Assembly: GCA_050698355.1 (NCBI GenBank)
Contig: JBOHBN010000267.1
Location: forward strand, 1 to 13,672
DNA length: 13,672 bases
Source of the DNA: JBOHBN01 sp050698355
Lineage (GTDB): Bacteria; Actinomycetota; Actinomycetes; Streptosporangiales; WHST01
Direction of reading: 5' to 3'
Each line of letters opens with the position of its first letter. Position 1 is the stretch's first letter. Both the position numbers and the translations under genes were made by a program. Below the pieces are notes generated by a model. That model made no database searches and was not told where the DNA came from. It saw nothing but the letters and a program-made list of their open reading frames with translations. Of this stretch, positions 7,220 through 13,672 are shown in pieces.

Positions 7220-7600
7220 ATGATCGAAGTCACCACGCCACTCGTCGCGGTCGTCGGCTACAAGCGCAGCAAGCTCGCCCCCATGGGCGGTCAGCGGGTC
7301 CTCGTCGTACGCGACGGTTTCCTGCGCATCCTCGGCAAGCAGGGCCGCATCGACCTCGACGTGCCCGTACAGCAAGCGACGGCCCGGCTGACCGTGACCA
7401 GGACCGTCGAGCTGCGCGCCAACAAGAGCTCGGCGATCGTCTACGGCTTCTCGCAGCTGTCCGCGGTCCCGAGGGAACTGCAGCAGCTCGCCCACGACCA
7501 GAGCCTGGGCGCGGAGTTCATCGGCCTGACAGCCACCGGGGCGAAGACCAGTCGGGTTCTCGTCGAGGGCCTGCACCGCCGCGGAGTCGCCCAGGGCTGA
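7220..7600 (+). CDS. Small protein of unknown function, PH/GRAM-like pattern
   Basis: A 126-residue soluble protein with no signal peptide or membrane helix. I do not recognise a named family. Its alternating short hydrophobic strands (for example 'VLVVRDGFLRIL', 'RIDLDVPVQQATARLTVTRTVELRA' and 'SSAIVYGFS') followed by a helical C-terminus suggest a small beta-barrel of the bacterial PH/GRAM kind; this is inference from pattern only. The ATG at 7220 has no ribosome-binding site but is preceded at the right distance by TACGCT, so it is probably leaderless and transcribed apart from the membrane protein gene that ends 23 bases upstream. It ends just before the tRNA-Phe promoter region. Confidence 0.75.
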   Translation: MIEVTTPLVAVVGYKRSKLAPMGGQRVLVVRDGFLRILGKQGRIDLDVPVQQATARLTVTRTVELRANKSSAIVYGFSQLSAVPRELQQLAHDQSLGAEFIGLTATGAKTSRVLVEGLHRRGVAQG

Positions 7601-7630
7601 CGGCCTGGACGCTGCGTGCACGGCGTCGGC

Positions 7631-7636
7631 TAGACT
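7631..7636 (+). promoter_or_regulatory. Candidate -10 box for tRNA-Phe
   Basis: TAGACT matches the TANNNT consensus and ends 16 bases before the mature tRNA. A -35-like TGGACG at 7606-7611 is only approximate, with a 19-bp spacer. Confidence 0.45.
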
Positions 7637-7652
7637 GCACCGGCCAGAGTAC

Positions 7653-7726
7653 GGGCAGGTAGCTCAGTCGGTACGAGCGCTCGCCTGAAAAGCGAGAGGT
7701 CGGCGGTTCGATCCCGCCCCTGCCCA
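7653..7726 (+). tRNA. tRNA-Phe (anticodon GAA)
   Basis: All 74 bases fold into a cloverleaf. The acceptor arm pairs GGGCAGG (7653-7659) with CCTGCCC (7719-7725), discriminator A at 7726. The D-stem is GCTC/GAGC. The anticodon stem CTCGC/GCGAG encloses the loop CTGAAAA with GAA at 7687-7689. The variable loop has five bases. The T-stem GGCGG/CCGCC carries TTCGATC. All stems pair perfectly. The CCA end is not encoded and would be added by the CCA-adding enzyme. It decodes UUC and UUU. No duplicated 3' end was seen nearby, so there is no sign of an integrated element here. Confidence 0.97.
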
Positions 7727-7746
7727 CGAGCTAGCTCAGCCTGCTC

Positions 7747-7763
7747 GCTGACCTACGGTCAGC
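7747..7763 (+). terminator. Stem-loop downstream of tRNA-Phe, possible terminator
   Basis: GCTGACC (7747-7753) pairs exactly with GGTCAGC (7757-7763) around a 3-base loop, 20 bases after the tRNA. There is no U-tract, as is common in actinobacteria. A second GC hairpin, CCGGGG (7787-7792) with CCCCGG (7799-7804), follows 23 bases later and could act with it. Together they probably end or process the tRNA transcript. Confidence 0.5.
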
Positions 7764-7838
7764 TTCGCCGAGCGCCGCAATGATTCCCGGGGCCGAGCCC
7801 CCGGACCCCACGCCTGTGGTAATGGCCGTACGCACGCG

Positions 7839-7844
7839 TAACGT
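7839..7844 (+). promoter_or_regulatory. Weak candidate -10 box for the peroxidase-related gene
   Basis: TAACGT fits TANNNT and lies 19 bases upstream of the ATG at 7864. It sits in the spacer and right arm of a short inverted repeat, GCACG (7832-7836) with CGTGC (7842-7846), which could be a small operator. No clear -35 is seen. Confidence 0.3.
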
Positions 7845-7863
7845 GCCTATCGGAGGTGAGCTC

Positions 7864-8496
7864 ATGACGGATGGCACTGACGCGGGCGGGCAACGGGCGC
7901 CGGTGAGCAGGTTCCCGGTTCCCGAGCTCGACGACCTGCCGGAGGACATAGCAGCGCGCATCAAACAGGTGGAGGAGAAGACCGGCTTCGTACCGAACGT
8001 CTTCCGTGCGCTGGCACACAGGCCAGCGGAGTGGCGGGCGTTCTTCGACTACCACGACGCCTTGATGGACAAGGAAACCCCGGCGCTGAGCAAGGGTGAC
8101 CGGGAGCTGATCGTGGTTGCGACGAGCGCGGAGAACGACTGCCTGTACTGCGTCGTGGCGCACGGGGCAGTCGCCCGCATCCGCAGCCACAACCCGCGCA
8201 TCGCCGACCAGGTGGCGACCGACTGGCGCAAGGCGGAACTGGACGACCGGCAGCGCGCGATGCTGGCGTTCGCGGTGAAGCTCGCCACCCGGTCGGCCGA
8301 GGTCCTGCCGGCGGACCTGGATGCGTTGCGGGAGCATGGTTTCACCGAGGACGACATCTGGGACATCGGCGCGATCACGGGGTTCTTCGGTCTCTCGAAC
8401 CGGCTGGCGCATCTCGCCGCCATCCCGCCGAACGACGAGTTCTACCTGATGGGCCGCATTCCCCGCGACGAGGCATCGCAGCAGAACCAGCCCTAG
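7864..8496 (+). CDS. AhpD-like/carboxymuconolactone decarboxylase-family peroxidase-related enzyme
   Basis: A 210-residue protein of the AhpD/CMD superfamily, closest in pattern to the uncharacterised peroxidase-related enzymes of about this length. The key motif is E-N-D-C-L-Y-C-V-V-A-H-G: the CxxC pair plus the following histidine are the thiol-redox centre used by AhpD to reduce peroxides or alkylhydroperoxide reductase partners. Upstream 'TGFVPNVFRALAHRP' and downstream 'FTEDDIWDIGAITGFFGLSNRLAH' are also typical of the group. It is cytoplasmic, with no signal peptide. The ATG at 7864 has a strong GGAGG at 7852-7856. The gene stands alone between tRNA-Phe and a convergent CLC gene. A role in oxidative-stress defence is inferred from the family; no partner gene (such as ahpC) is visible. 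Confidence 0.9.
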   Translation: MTDGTDAGGQRAPVSRFPVPELDDLPEDIAARIKQVEEKTGFVPNVFRALAHRPAEWRAFFDYHDALMDKETPALSKGDRELIVVATSAENDCLYCVVAHGAVARIRSHNPRIADQVATDWRKAELDDRQRAMLAFAVKLATRSAEVLPADLDALREHGFTEDDIWDIGAITGFFGLSNRLAHLAAIPPNDEFYLMGRIPRDEASQQNQP

Positions 8497-8535
8497 TACG
8501 TACACCAAGCATCCGGGCGCACCTACCACGAGGAG

Positions 8536-8575
8536 TTCCTGCTTCTCATGGCCTGCAGGCCATGAGAAGCAGGAA
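8536..8575. terminator. Perfect 40-bp palindrome between convergent genes, likely bidirectional terminator
   Basis: Twenty bases starting TTCCTGCTTC at 8536 are followed directly by their exact reverse complement ending GAAGCAGGAA at 8575; the centre is CCTGCAGG. It lies 39 bases after the stop of the plus-strand peroxidase-related gene and 71 bases after the stop of the minus-strand CLC gene, the place expected for a two-way terminator. The transcript would form a stem of up to about 18 bp with a minimal loop on either strand. There is no U-tract in either direction. Perfect symmetry with no spacer is more than a terminator needs; a protein-binding site or repeat relic is possible. Confidence 0.65.
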
Positions 8576-8646
8576 ACCAGTTACATACCATGATCATTTC
8601 GGGAAGAGCCGGCCGGGTTGTGGCGACTGGGTGTGGGGCAGCGGCA

Positions 8647-10701
8647 TCAGGTCGCGGGGACGGGTTGCCGGCCCTCGCGGGTGGGTGCGAGCACGGTGAT
8701 CCGGTCGCCCGGGTCGAGCGTGGTGTCCGCATGGGCGGCGTGCGTGCGACCCCTGTGGGTGGTGGCGACGACCAGGCTGCCGCTGGGCCAGCCCAGGTCG
8801 CCGACGCGACGACCGGACGCGAGCGCGTCCCTGGTGATGGTGATCTCCAGGATCTCGTAGTTCTCGAGCGGGGTATTGGGCTCGTGTAGGCGCGCCTGCG
8901 GGTCCGGCGCACCGAAGTCGGCGGCCAGCTCGGCCTGCTCGGTTTCGGCCGCTGTCGCCTCGAGTCGCTCGTTGACGGCCGCGAGAACGTTCCGGTTGGT
9001 GATCCAGCCGATCAGCTCGTGGGTTTCGGTCGACACGACGGGTAGGCCGTCGCGGCCGTACAGGACGAGCTGACGCAGGGCCTGGTTCAGGGTCTCGTCC
9101 CGGAACAAGGCCTGCGGCCTGCGGCTGCGCAGCACGGGACCCGCTAGCACCGTCCAGAGCGCGGCGCCGCTGTCGGCCGCGACCGGCTCGCGAGCGGACC
9201 CGTTGCTATCGCGTACGCGCCAGTGGTGGTCCTCCGCTGCACCTCCGGGCAGCGGCTGCATCGCCTCGCCCACGGTCACCTGGTGCAGGGCACTCGACGG
9301 TGTAGGGCGGTCGATGTCGGTACCGCGGCGCAGGAGCTTGGTGGTGTAGATGGTGCCGCGCGTGAGCCGCTTCGACAGCGCTGTGGAAATACCAACGGCG
9401 ACCATTACCGGCAACGTCAACCCGAACGCGCCGGTCATCTCCACCACGCTCGCGAGCGAGGTGAGCGGTGCCTGGGCGGCGGCGGCGAACACGCCACCCA
9501 TCGCCACCATGCCGTACAGGGCGGGCGGGCCGACGACGGGACCGAACACGGCATGCGCGACCATGCCGTACGCCGTCCCGGCCATCGCGCCGATGAACAG
9601 CGACGGGGCGAAGACGCCGCCCGAGCCCCCGATGCCGACCGTCAGACCCGCGGTGACCATCTTTCCGATCACGAGCACGGCAACGAACCAGAGCGCGAAG
9701 TGCGCCGGGTGACCAACGACCTCTCCCATCACCGGGTAGCCGACGCCGTACATCTGCGGCAGCAGGAAGAGCACGATGCCGAGGGCGACGCCGCCGACGA
9801 TCGGCCGCGCCCACTCCGGCCGTGTCTTCCACACCGCGTCGCACAGGTCCTCGATCCGGTACAGCAACGACTTGAACCCCACGCCGATCAGGCCGGCGAT
9901 GAGGCCGAGAACCGCCACGAGCAGGTACGTGGAGATGTGCTGGACGGATAGGTCGTGCGGGAAGCTCGCGAAGAACGGGCCGGAGCCGAAGAACTGGTAG
10001 CTGACGACGTTCGCGGCAACCGCGGACAGCAGGATCGCAGGCAGCGCGTCAATGGAGAACTCCCGCAGGATCAGCTCGAAGCCGAAGAACACGCCGGTGA
10101 TGGGAGCGTTGAAGGTGGCGGCGATGCCGCCTGCCGCACCGCACGCGACGAGTACGCGCAGCCGCCGCTCCGACATGCGCACGACCTGCCCGAACGTGGA
10201 GGCGAGCGCGGAGCCGATCTGCACGATCGGCCCCTCCCTGCCGACCGAGCCGCCCACGCCGATGCAGAGCGCCGACGCGAAAGCCTTGACACCGCTCACC
10301 TGCGGACGGATGCGGCCACCGTTCTCCGCCACGGCGATCATGACCTCGGGGACGCCGTGCCCGCGCGCCTCTCGCGCGAACCGATAGATGATCGGTCCGT
10401 AGAGCGCGCCACCGACAATCGGGATCAGCAGGTAGAACCAGCGCCCGAGGAACGCCAGGTGGTCGCTGGGGTGCGTACCTGCGAGCGGGTGGAGGTGTCC
10501 GGTGGCGAGCCAGGTGAACGCGAAGATCAGGTAGCGGAAGCCGACCGCGCCGAAGCCGGCAGCGATGCCCACTGCCACCGCGGCGAGAAGCAGCCCAGCG
10601 CGGTTACCGCGCAGCCACCCCGCTACGCGACCACGAAGGTCGTCGCGTTCGTGGACGCGGACACCAGGATCCCAACCGGAGCCAGCAGCGTCATCCTTCA
10701 C
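8647..10701 (-). CDS. CLC-family anion channel/antiporter with CBS and TrkA-C domains
   Basis: A 684-residue membrane protein. Residues about 35-445 form the CLC core with GHGVPEV (114-120), GREGP (154-158, gating Glu156), GGVFAP (361-366) and a Tyr452 in the place of the anion-coordinating tyrosine. The residue matching the internal 'proton glutamate' appears to be Leu210 (E-L instead of E-E), so chloride/proton exchange may be altered. After the membrane part come a degenerate CBS segment (about 474-520), a clear CBS repeat (about 528-578) and a TrkA-C/RCK_C domain (about 614-673), both nucleotide- or ligand-sensing modules. The GTG at 10701 follows an in-frame TGA and has no good ribosome-binding site; it is simply the furthest upstream start. 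It is convergent with the peroxidase-related gene and downstream of marR on the same strand. Confidence 0.93.
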   Translation of the reverse strand: MKDDAAGSGWDPGVRVHERDDLRGRVAGWLRGNRAGLLLAAVAVGIAAGFGAVGFRYLIFAFTWLATGHLHPLAGTHPSDHLAFLGRWFYLLIPIVGGALYGPIIYRFAREARGHGVPEVMIAVAENGGRIRPQVSGVKAFASALCIGVGGSVGREGPIVQIGSALASTFGQVVRMSERRLRVLVACGAAGGIAATFNAPITGVFFGFELILREFSIDALPAILLSAVAANVVSYQFFGSGPFFASFPHDLSVQHISTYLLVAVLGLIAGLIGVGFKSLLYRIEDLCDAVWKTRPEWARPIVGGVALGIVLFLLPQMYGVGYPVMGEVVGHPAHFALWFVAVLVIGKMVTAGLTVGIGGSGGVFAPSLFIGAMAGTAYGMVAHAVFGPVVGPPALYGMVAMGGVFAAAAQAPLTSLASVVEMTGAFGLTLPVMVAVGISTALSKRLTRGTIYTTKLLRRGTDIDRPTPSSALHQVTVGEAMQPLPGGAAEDHHWRVRDSNGSAREPVAADSGAALWTVLAGPVLRSRRPQALFRDETLNQALRQLVLYGRDGLPVVSTETHELIGWITNRNVLAAVNERLEATAAETEQAELAADFGAPDPQARLHEPNTPLENYEILEITITRDALASGRRVGDLGWPSGSLVVATTHRGRTHAAHADTTLDPGDRITVLAPTREGRQPVPAT

Positions 10702-10761
10702 TCAGGCGACCGCATTCATCACGGCGCGCGCGGAGTTACCCGCGGATCTTCGTTGCATATA

Positions 10762-10789
10762 GACATTATCGCAGACTGCAATTAATGTC
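10762..10789. promoter_or_regulatory. AT-rich nested inverted repeats, candidate clc promoter/operator
   Basis: GACATTA (10762-10768) and TAATGTC (10783-10789) are exact reverse complements. Nested inside, ATCGCAG (10768-10774) and CTGCAAT (10776-10782) form a second inverted repeat with one mismatch, centred on A10775. On the minus strand the same bases contain TGCGATAAT, an extended -10-like element pointing at the CLC gene. The site lies between marR (stop at 10815) and clc (start 10701). A 15- to 28-bp AT-rich palindrome is typical of MarR operators, so control of clc by the adjacent MarR protein is a reasonable inference. Confidence 0.5.
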
Positions 10790-10814
10790 GCCGAACAGGC
10801 ACCCGCTGCCGGCG

Positions 10815-11303
10815 TCAACGCCAGCCCACGGACCACTCCTGCTCCGGGGCCTCGCCCGCCGCCTCGGCGAAGAAGGTGAGGCCGTCTGCCACCTCGCGGC
10901 GCTGTGCTGCCGACATCTTGTCCAGGATGCGACCGACCTCGGTGCGACGGCGCCGCATCACGGCACGGACGAGCGCGGCACCGGACTCGGTGGGGACCAG
11001 CCGCACAGCTCGGCGGTCACCCGGAACGGGCTCACGGTCGACGAGCTCCTTGCGCTTCAACCGATCGCACATCCGGGTCGCCGTCGACGGGTTGACGTCC
11101 AGGCTGTGGGCGAGGTCGACAACGCGCTGCGGGCCGCGAGAGGCGAGCAGGACGAGGACGCGGTACTGCGGCAAGGTCACGTCCTCGGACATGCCGGCGA
11201 GCGAGCGCGCCGCAACGCCTACCAGGGCGCGACTCGCCGCAACGGTCGCGTCCACGAGATCCTCGCGCGTACGGTGCACATCCCTGGACTTCCCGCCCGT
11301 CAT
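10815..11303 (-). CDS. MarR-family transcriptional regulator
   Basis: A 162-residue winged-helix regulator of the MarR family, which bind DNA as dimers and usually repress until a ligand or oxidant releases them. Visible features: an N-terminal dimerisation helix, 'LPQYRVLVLLASRGPQRVVDLAHSL' (helices leading into the HTH), the recognition helix 'NPSTATRMCDRLKRKELV', and the wing 'DREPVPGDRRAVRLVPTESG' with the hallmark D-R-R. There is a single cysteine, near the recognition helix. The ATG at 11303 lacks a ribosome-binding site but is preceded six bases upstream by TAGTCT, pointing to a leaderless mRNA. It is divergent from the small zinc-ribbon gene and upstream of clc on the same strand, with a likely operator in the gap. 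Targets are unknown. Confidence 0.93.
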   Translation of the reverse strand: MTGGKSRDVHRTREDLVDATVAASRALVGVAARSLAGMSEDVTLPQYRVLVLLASRGPQRVVDLAHSLDVNPSTATRMCDRLKRKELVDREPVPGDRRAVRLVPTESGAALVRAVMRRRRTEVGRILDKMSAAQRREVADGLTFFAEAAGEAPEQEWSVGWR

Positions 11304-11309
11304 CGACCT

Positions 11310-11344
11310 AGACTATTGCACAGGGCACTATTTGTCCCAATGCT
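11310..11344. promoter_or_regulatory. Divergent promoter region between marR and zinc-ribbon gene
   Basis: On the minus strand TAGTCT (11315-11310) ends six bases before the marR ATG, as in leaderless genes. On the plus strand TTGCAC (11316-11321) and AATGCT (11339-11344), 17 bases apart, are a plausible but weak promoter for the gene at 11371. The two promoters abut, so one bound regulator could affect both; autoregulation by MarR is inferred. Confidence 0.4.
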
Positions 11345-11370
11345 TCTATGCCCTCCGTAGGAGGCGACAG

Positions 11371-11625
11371 ATGCACGAGGTGCACATCACCAGCGAGGTG
11401 TGGGCGTTCGACTGCGAGCGCTGCGGTCACCGGTGGACCGAGACGTACGAGCTGCACGCGACGCCGGACTTCGGTGGTGGGGAGTTCTCGACTTGGCATC
11501 GCAGGGGCCTGCCCTGCCTGTCGCCGGCGGCAGGTATGCCCTGCCCCGAGTGCGCCGGGTTGCGGGTCAAGCAGCATCCGCGCCATTCCGCCACGCCATT
11601 CTGGCCGGTCGACACGGCCTCCTGA
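11371..11625 (+). CDS. Small zinc-ribbon-like protein
   Basis: An 84-residue protein starting at the ATG at 11371, with AGGAGG at 11359-11364, six bases upstream. It carries two cysteine pairs, C15-x2-C18 (in 'FDCERCGHRW') and C58-x2-C61 (in 'MPCPECAG'), plus Cys49, His20 and His43, which together could hold one zinc ion in a zinc-ribbon fold. Aromatic residues around the first knuckle (VWAFDC, HRW, Y) resemble rubredoxin-like or zinc-ribbon proteins common in actinobacteria. The function is not known: it may bind nucleic acid or protein partners. The frame stays open upstream of 11371, but that part is antisense to marR and is not a gene. Divergent from marR; convergent with the SCO gene. 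Confidence 0.8.
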   Translation: MHEVHITSEVWAFDCERCGHRWTETYELHATPDFGGGEFSTWHRRGLPCLSPAAGMPCPECAGLRVKQHPRHSATPFWPVDTAS

Positions 11626-11641
11626 CCAACATCCGCCTCCG

Positions 11642-11656
11642 CCGGCCGGTCGCCGG
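11642..11656. terminator. Short GC hairpin at convergent gene ends
   Basis: CCGGC (11642-11646) pairs with GCCGG (11652-11656) around a 5-base loop, immediately beside the stop of the SCO gene and 16 bases after that of the zinc-ribbon gene. It could be a weak bidirectional terminator. Such hairpins arise easily in GC-rich DNA. Confidence 0.3.
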
Positions 11657-12385
11657 TCAGCGGCGCAGCACCTTGCGTACGGCGTGGATGACGGTCTTCG
11701 GGTCCGCTTGCGAGGTGCTGTCGAGGCGGGTGCGGATCTCGCCCGCGCCGTCGACGAGGTAGATCACGTCGGCATGCTTGACGTCGTAGCCGGGGTCGAC
11801 CTGCTTGGCGAGCTTGTTGGGATGCTCGACGCCTTCCTCCTCGCCCTTCACCTTCCAGTACGGGACGTGGTACCCCTCGCGTACGGCGCTCTTGATCTGC
11901 TTCTTCGACCCGGTCAGGAAGTACCACGGCACGTCGGCGGTCGCGGGATCGGCGTGCGCCCCGTACTGGTGGAGGAACTCGCTGAGCTGCCGCGGGCCCG
12001 GCCCGCCGGGGTCGACGTTGAACGTCACGATCGCGGTCTTGTCGCCGAGCCCCTTCGCGGCCAGCTTGTGCTGTAGCCGTGCGAGATCGCGGGCGAGGAT
12101 CGGGCAGTCGGTCGTGCAGTACGGGAACAGGAAGCTGACGATCTGCACCTTGCCGTCGAGACGCTTCGACGAGACCCGGTCACCGTTCTGGTCGGTCAGC
12201 ATGTAGCTGGGTGCGGGGCCGAAGTCGTGCTGGGACTTGGACTCCACGTGCGCGGCCGGCTTACCGGAACCGCCGCCGTGCTGGGCGCCTCCTGCCCACA
12301 GCAGCCCGCCACTAAGGACGACTGCGGCGAGCGTCGCGACCGCGACGGGGATGACGAGCGAGCGCCACCCGCGGCTAGCTGCCAT
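11657..12385 (-). CDS. sco1: SCO1/SenC-family copper-binding/thiol-redox protein
   Basis: A 242-residue membrane-anchored protein of the SCO1/SenC/PrrC family. After a short basic start there is one hydrophobic segment (about 9-32), then a Gly/His-rich linker and a thioredoxin-like domain on the outer face. The copper ligands are present: C90-T-T-D-C94 within 'FPYCTTDCP', and His204 within 'YDVKHADVIYLVD'. The family delivers copper to, or reduces the thiols of, the CuA site of cytochrome c oxidase, and may aid copper or redox homeostasis. The ATG at 12385 is preceded by a strong AGGAGGAAGG; the frame extends further upstream only as an artefact overlapping secA2. It lies 40 bp downstream of secA2 on the same strand, so co-transcription is likely. 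No oxidase gene is in the window. Confidence 0.93.
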   Translation of the reverse strand: MAASRGWRSLVIPVAVATLAAVVLSGGLLWAGGAQHGGGSGKPAAHVESKSQHDFGPAPSYMLTDQNGDRVSSKRLDGKVQIVSFLFPYCTTDCPILARDLARLQHKLAAKGLGDKTAIVTFNVDPGGPGPRQLSEFLHQYGAHADPATADVPWYFLTGSKKQIKSAVREGYHVPYWKVKGEEEGVEHPNKLAKQVDPGYDVKHADVIYLVDGAGEIRTRLDSTSQADPKTVIHAVRKVLRR

Positions 12386-12425
12386 CGTTCCTTCCTCCTG
12401 ACGGTGTACTGGGACCCCCACCAAA

Positions 12426-13672
12426 CTAACGCCGCGGGCGGCGGACCTTGGAACCGAGCCAGGCGAGTACACGGTCGCCCTGCGTACCGAACGGGTTGTC
12501 CTTGACCAGGTACGTCCAGGTGGCCGTGGGCCGCTTGAGGCCGGCGAGGTCCAGGTCGATCCGGTCGCCTTCGACTTCCAGCGCCTCGAAGGTCTGCACG
12601 GTCTCCTCGTCGACGGCGGCCAGACCGCTCTCGAACGCCTCGATCGCGGCCTTGTTGAACGCGTCCAGCGGGCTCTCCCGACCGAGCGCGCGCAGGTGGA
12701 TGCCGTCGCGCAGATCGGTGAGGAACTCCAGGTGCTGCACCCAGCACCGGTCAAGGTGGTGCAGCGCCACGAGCCGGCAGGCGCGCACGAGTTCGGGCTC
12801 GCCGACCGCGTCGCGCAGCTCTGCGTACCGCTCCGGGCGCCACTCCTGCAACCGCTCGGCGGCGATGTCTGTGTGCAGCAACTCCCGGCGGCGCACCGAC
12901 ATAGCCTCGCGCTGGCCCTCGACGAGCCGGTTGTACCGCCACGTGTTGTGGTGGATCTCCAGGTCGACGCCCTCGGCGACGCGCTGCGCGTGCTCGATCG
13001 TGTGCCGGACGTGTCCGTCCTCGACCCTGCCGTCGGCGGCGGGCTCGGCAGCCGGCGCGGCGTCGGGTACGTACTTCTGGACGAGCTCGTCGTCCAAACT
13101 GGCGAAGGTCACGGACCTGCCGGGGTCGCCCTGTCGGCCCGCGCGACCGCGCAGCTGCGCGTCGATCCGGCTGCTGCGGTGCCGCCCGGTGGCGACGACG
13201 GCGAGGCCACCGGTCGCGACCACCCGGTCTCGGTCCGCCCCGGCCGCACCGCCGAGCCTGATGTCGGTGCCGCGTCCGGCCATCTGCGTGGAGCACGTCA
13301 CCACGCCGTACGTGCCGGCCTCGGCGATGATCGCGGCCTCCTGCGCGTCGTTCTTCGCGTTCAGCACAACGCAGTCGACGCCGGCGTCCCCCAGCTTGCC
13401 GGCCAGCCGCTCCGACTCGGCGACGTCGAGGGTTCCGATGAGCACCGGCCGGCCGGCCTCGTGCGCGGCGACGATCTCAGCGACGACTGCGGACTCCTTG
13501 TCCGCCACCGTCGCGTAGAGACGATCCGGCTCGTCCTCGCGGATGCACGGGCGGTTGGGTGGGATCACCGCGACCTCGAGCGCGTAGAACTCGCGGAACT
13601 GCTCGGCAGCGGCCATCGCGGTGCCGGTCATGCCGCAGGTCGCGGCGTACCGGCGCACGAGCGCCTGGACGG
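12426..13672 (-). CDS. secA2: Accessory preprotein translocase ATPase SecA2 (C-terminal part, start outside window)
   Basis: The last 415 or so residues of a SecA-type motor; the frame is open to the right edge (base 13672), so the N-terminal half is missing from the window. The visible part starts just before 'YAATCGMTGTA', a SecA hallmark, and contains helicase motif V 'TQMAGRGTDIRLGG' and motif VI 'QLRGRAGRQGDPG', followed by the scaffold and wing region with 'FLTDLRDGIHLRALGRESPLDAF'. It ends in 'KVRRPRR' without the cysteine-rich zinc motif that closes SecA1. That ending, and the Q in QMAGRGTD, point to the actinobacterial SecA2, which exports a subset of proteins through the Sec channel. 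The stop is TAG at 12428-12426. SCO1/SenC follows 40 bp downstream. Confidence 0.9.
   Translation of the reverse strand, partial: VQALVRRYAATCGMTGTAMAAAEQFREFYALEVAVIPPNRPCIREDEPDRLYATVADKESAVVAEIVAAHEAGRPVLIGTLDVAESERLAGKLGDAGVDCVVLNAKNDAQEAAIIAEAGTYGVVTCSTQMAGRGTDIRLGGAAGADRDRVVATGGLAVVATGRHRSSRIDAQLRGRAGRQGDPGRSVTFASLDDELVQKYVPDAAPAAEPAADGRVEDGHVRHTIEHAQRVAEGVDLEIHHNTWRYNRLVEGQREAMSVRRRELLHTDIAAERLQEWRPERYAELRDAVGEPELVRACRLVALHHLDRCWVQHLEFLTDLRDGIHLRALGRESPLDAFNKAAIEAFESGLAAVDEETVQTFEALEVEGDRIDLDLAGLKRPTATWTYLVKDNPFGTQGDRVLAWLGSKVRRPRR

Noticed and set aside
7518..7727. Minus-strand frame starting MGRGGIEPPTSRFSGERS
   Set aside because: This is the well-known false protein produced by translating the antisense of tRNA-Phe.
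7653..7863. tRNA-Phe as an integration site for a mobile element
   Set aside because: No integrase gene and no second copy of the tRNA 3' end is visible in the window.
9223..10785. Two consecutive plus-strand frames (9223-9951 and 9955-10785)
   Set aside because: Both are antisense to the CLC gene and have shadow-type composition (high R, H, D, E, Q).
12448..13518. Plus-strand frame of 356 codons
   Set aside because: It is antisense to secA2, dominated by S, R, A and T, and matches no family.

Overview
The window is about 13.7 kb of very GC-rich DNA with actinobacterial traits. These include GTG starts, translationally coupled overlapping genes, TANNNT promoter boxes six bases upstream of start codons (leaderless genes), a tRNA with no encoded CCA, an accessory SecA2-type translocase, and a truncated relative of actinobacterial Ser/Thr kinases. 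The genus cannot be fixed from sequence alone.

Left part (1-6298): a partial serine hydrolase of the beta-lactamase/penicillin-binding-protein fold reads leftward out of the window. Divergent from it is a complete five-gene peptide-type ABC importer: lipoprotein binding protein, two permeases, two ATPases, each gene overlapping the next. A perfect 10-bp inverted repeat sits between the two units and overlaps candidate -10 boxes of both. It looks like a shared operator that would couple a cell-wall or peptide hydrolase to peptide uptake. No regulator gene lies next to it.

Middle (6279-7863): a 123-bp MITE-like element bounded by perfect 16-bp terminal inverted repeats overlaps the end of the second ATPase gene and supplies its last codons and stop. 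Next come a membrane protein whose N-terminal part looks like a kinase N-lobe that lost its catalytic lysine and whole C-lobe, followed by one transmembrane helix and a Ser/Gln-rich tail; a small unknown protein that is probably leaderless; and tRNA-Phe(GAA).

Right part (7864-13672): an AhpD-like/peroxidase-related enzyme; a perfect 40-bp palindrome in the convergent gap; a CLC-type anion transport protein carrying CBS and TrkA-C (RCK_C) domains; a MarR-type regulator; a small zinc-ribbon-like protein; a SCO1/SenC copper-thiol protein; and the C-terminal half of SecA2. The SecA2 and SCO genes run in the same direction 40 bp apart and may be co-transcribed. The marR-clc gap holds an unusual AT-rich nest of inverted repeats, a candidate MarR operator.

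No CRISPR array, intact transposase, phage gene or biosynthetic cluster is visible. Most of the window is ordinary actinobacterial housekeeping and transport content. The items most worth a second look are the MITE-like element, the kinase-derived membrane protein, the palindromes and the CLC domain fusion.
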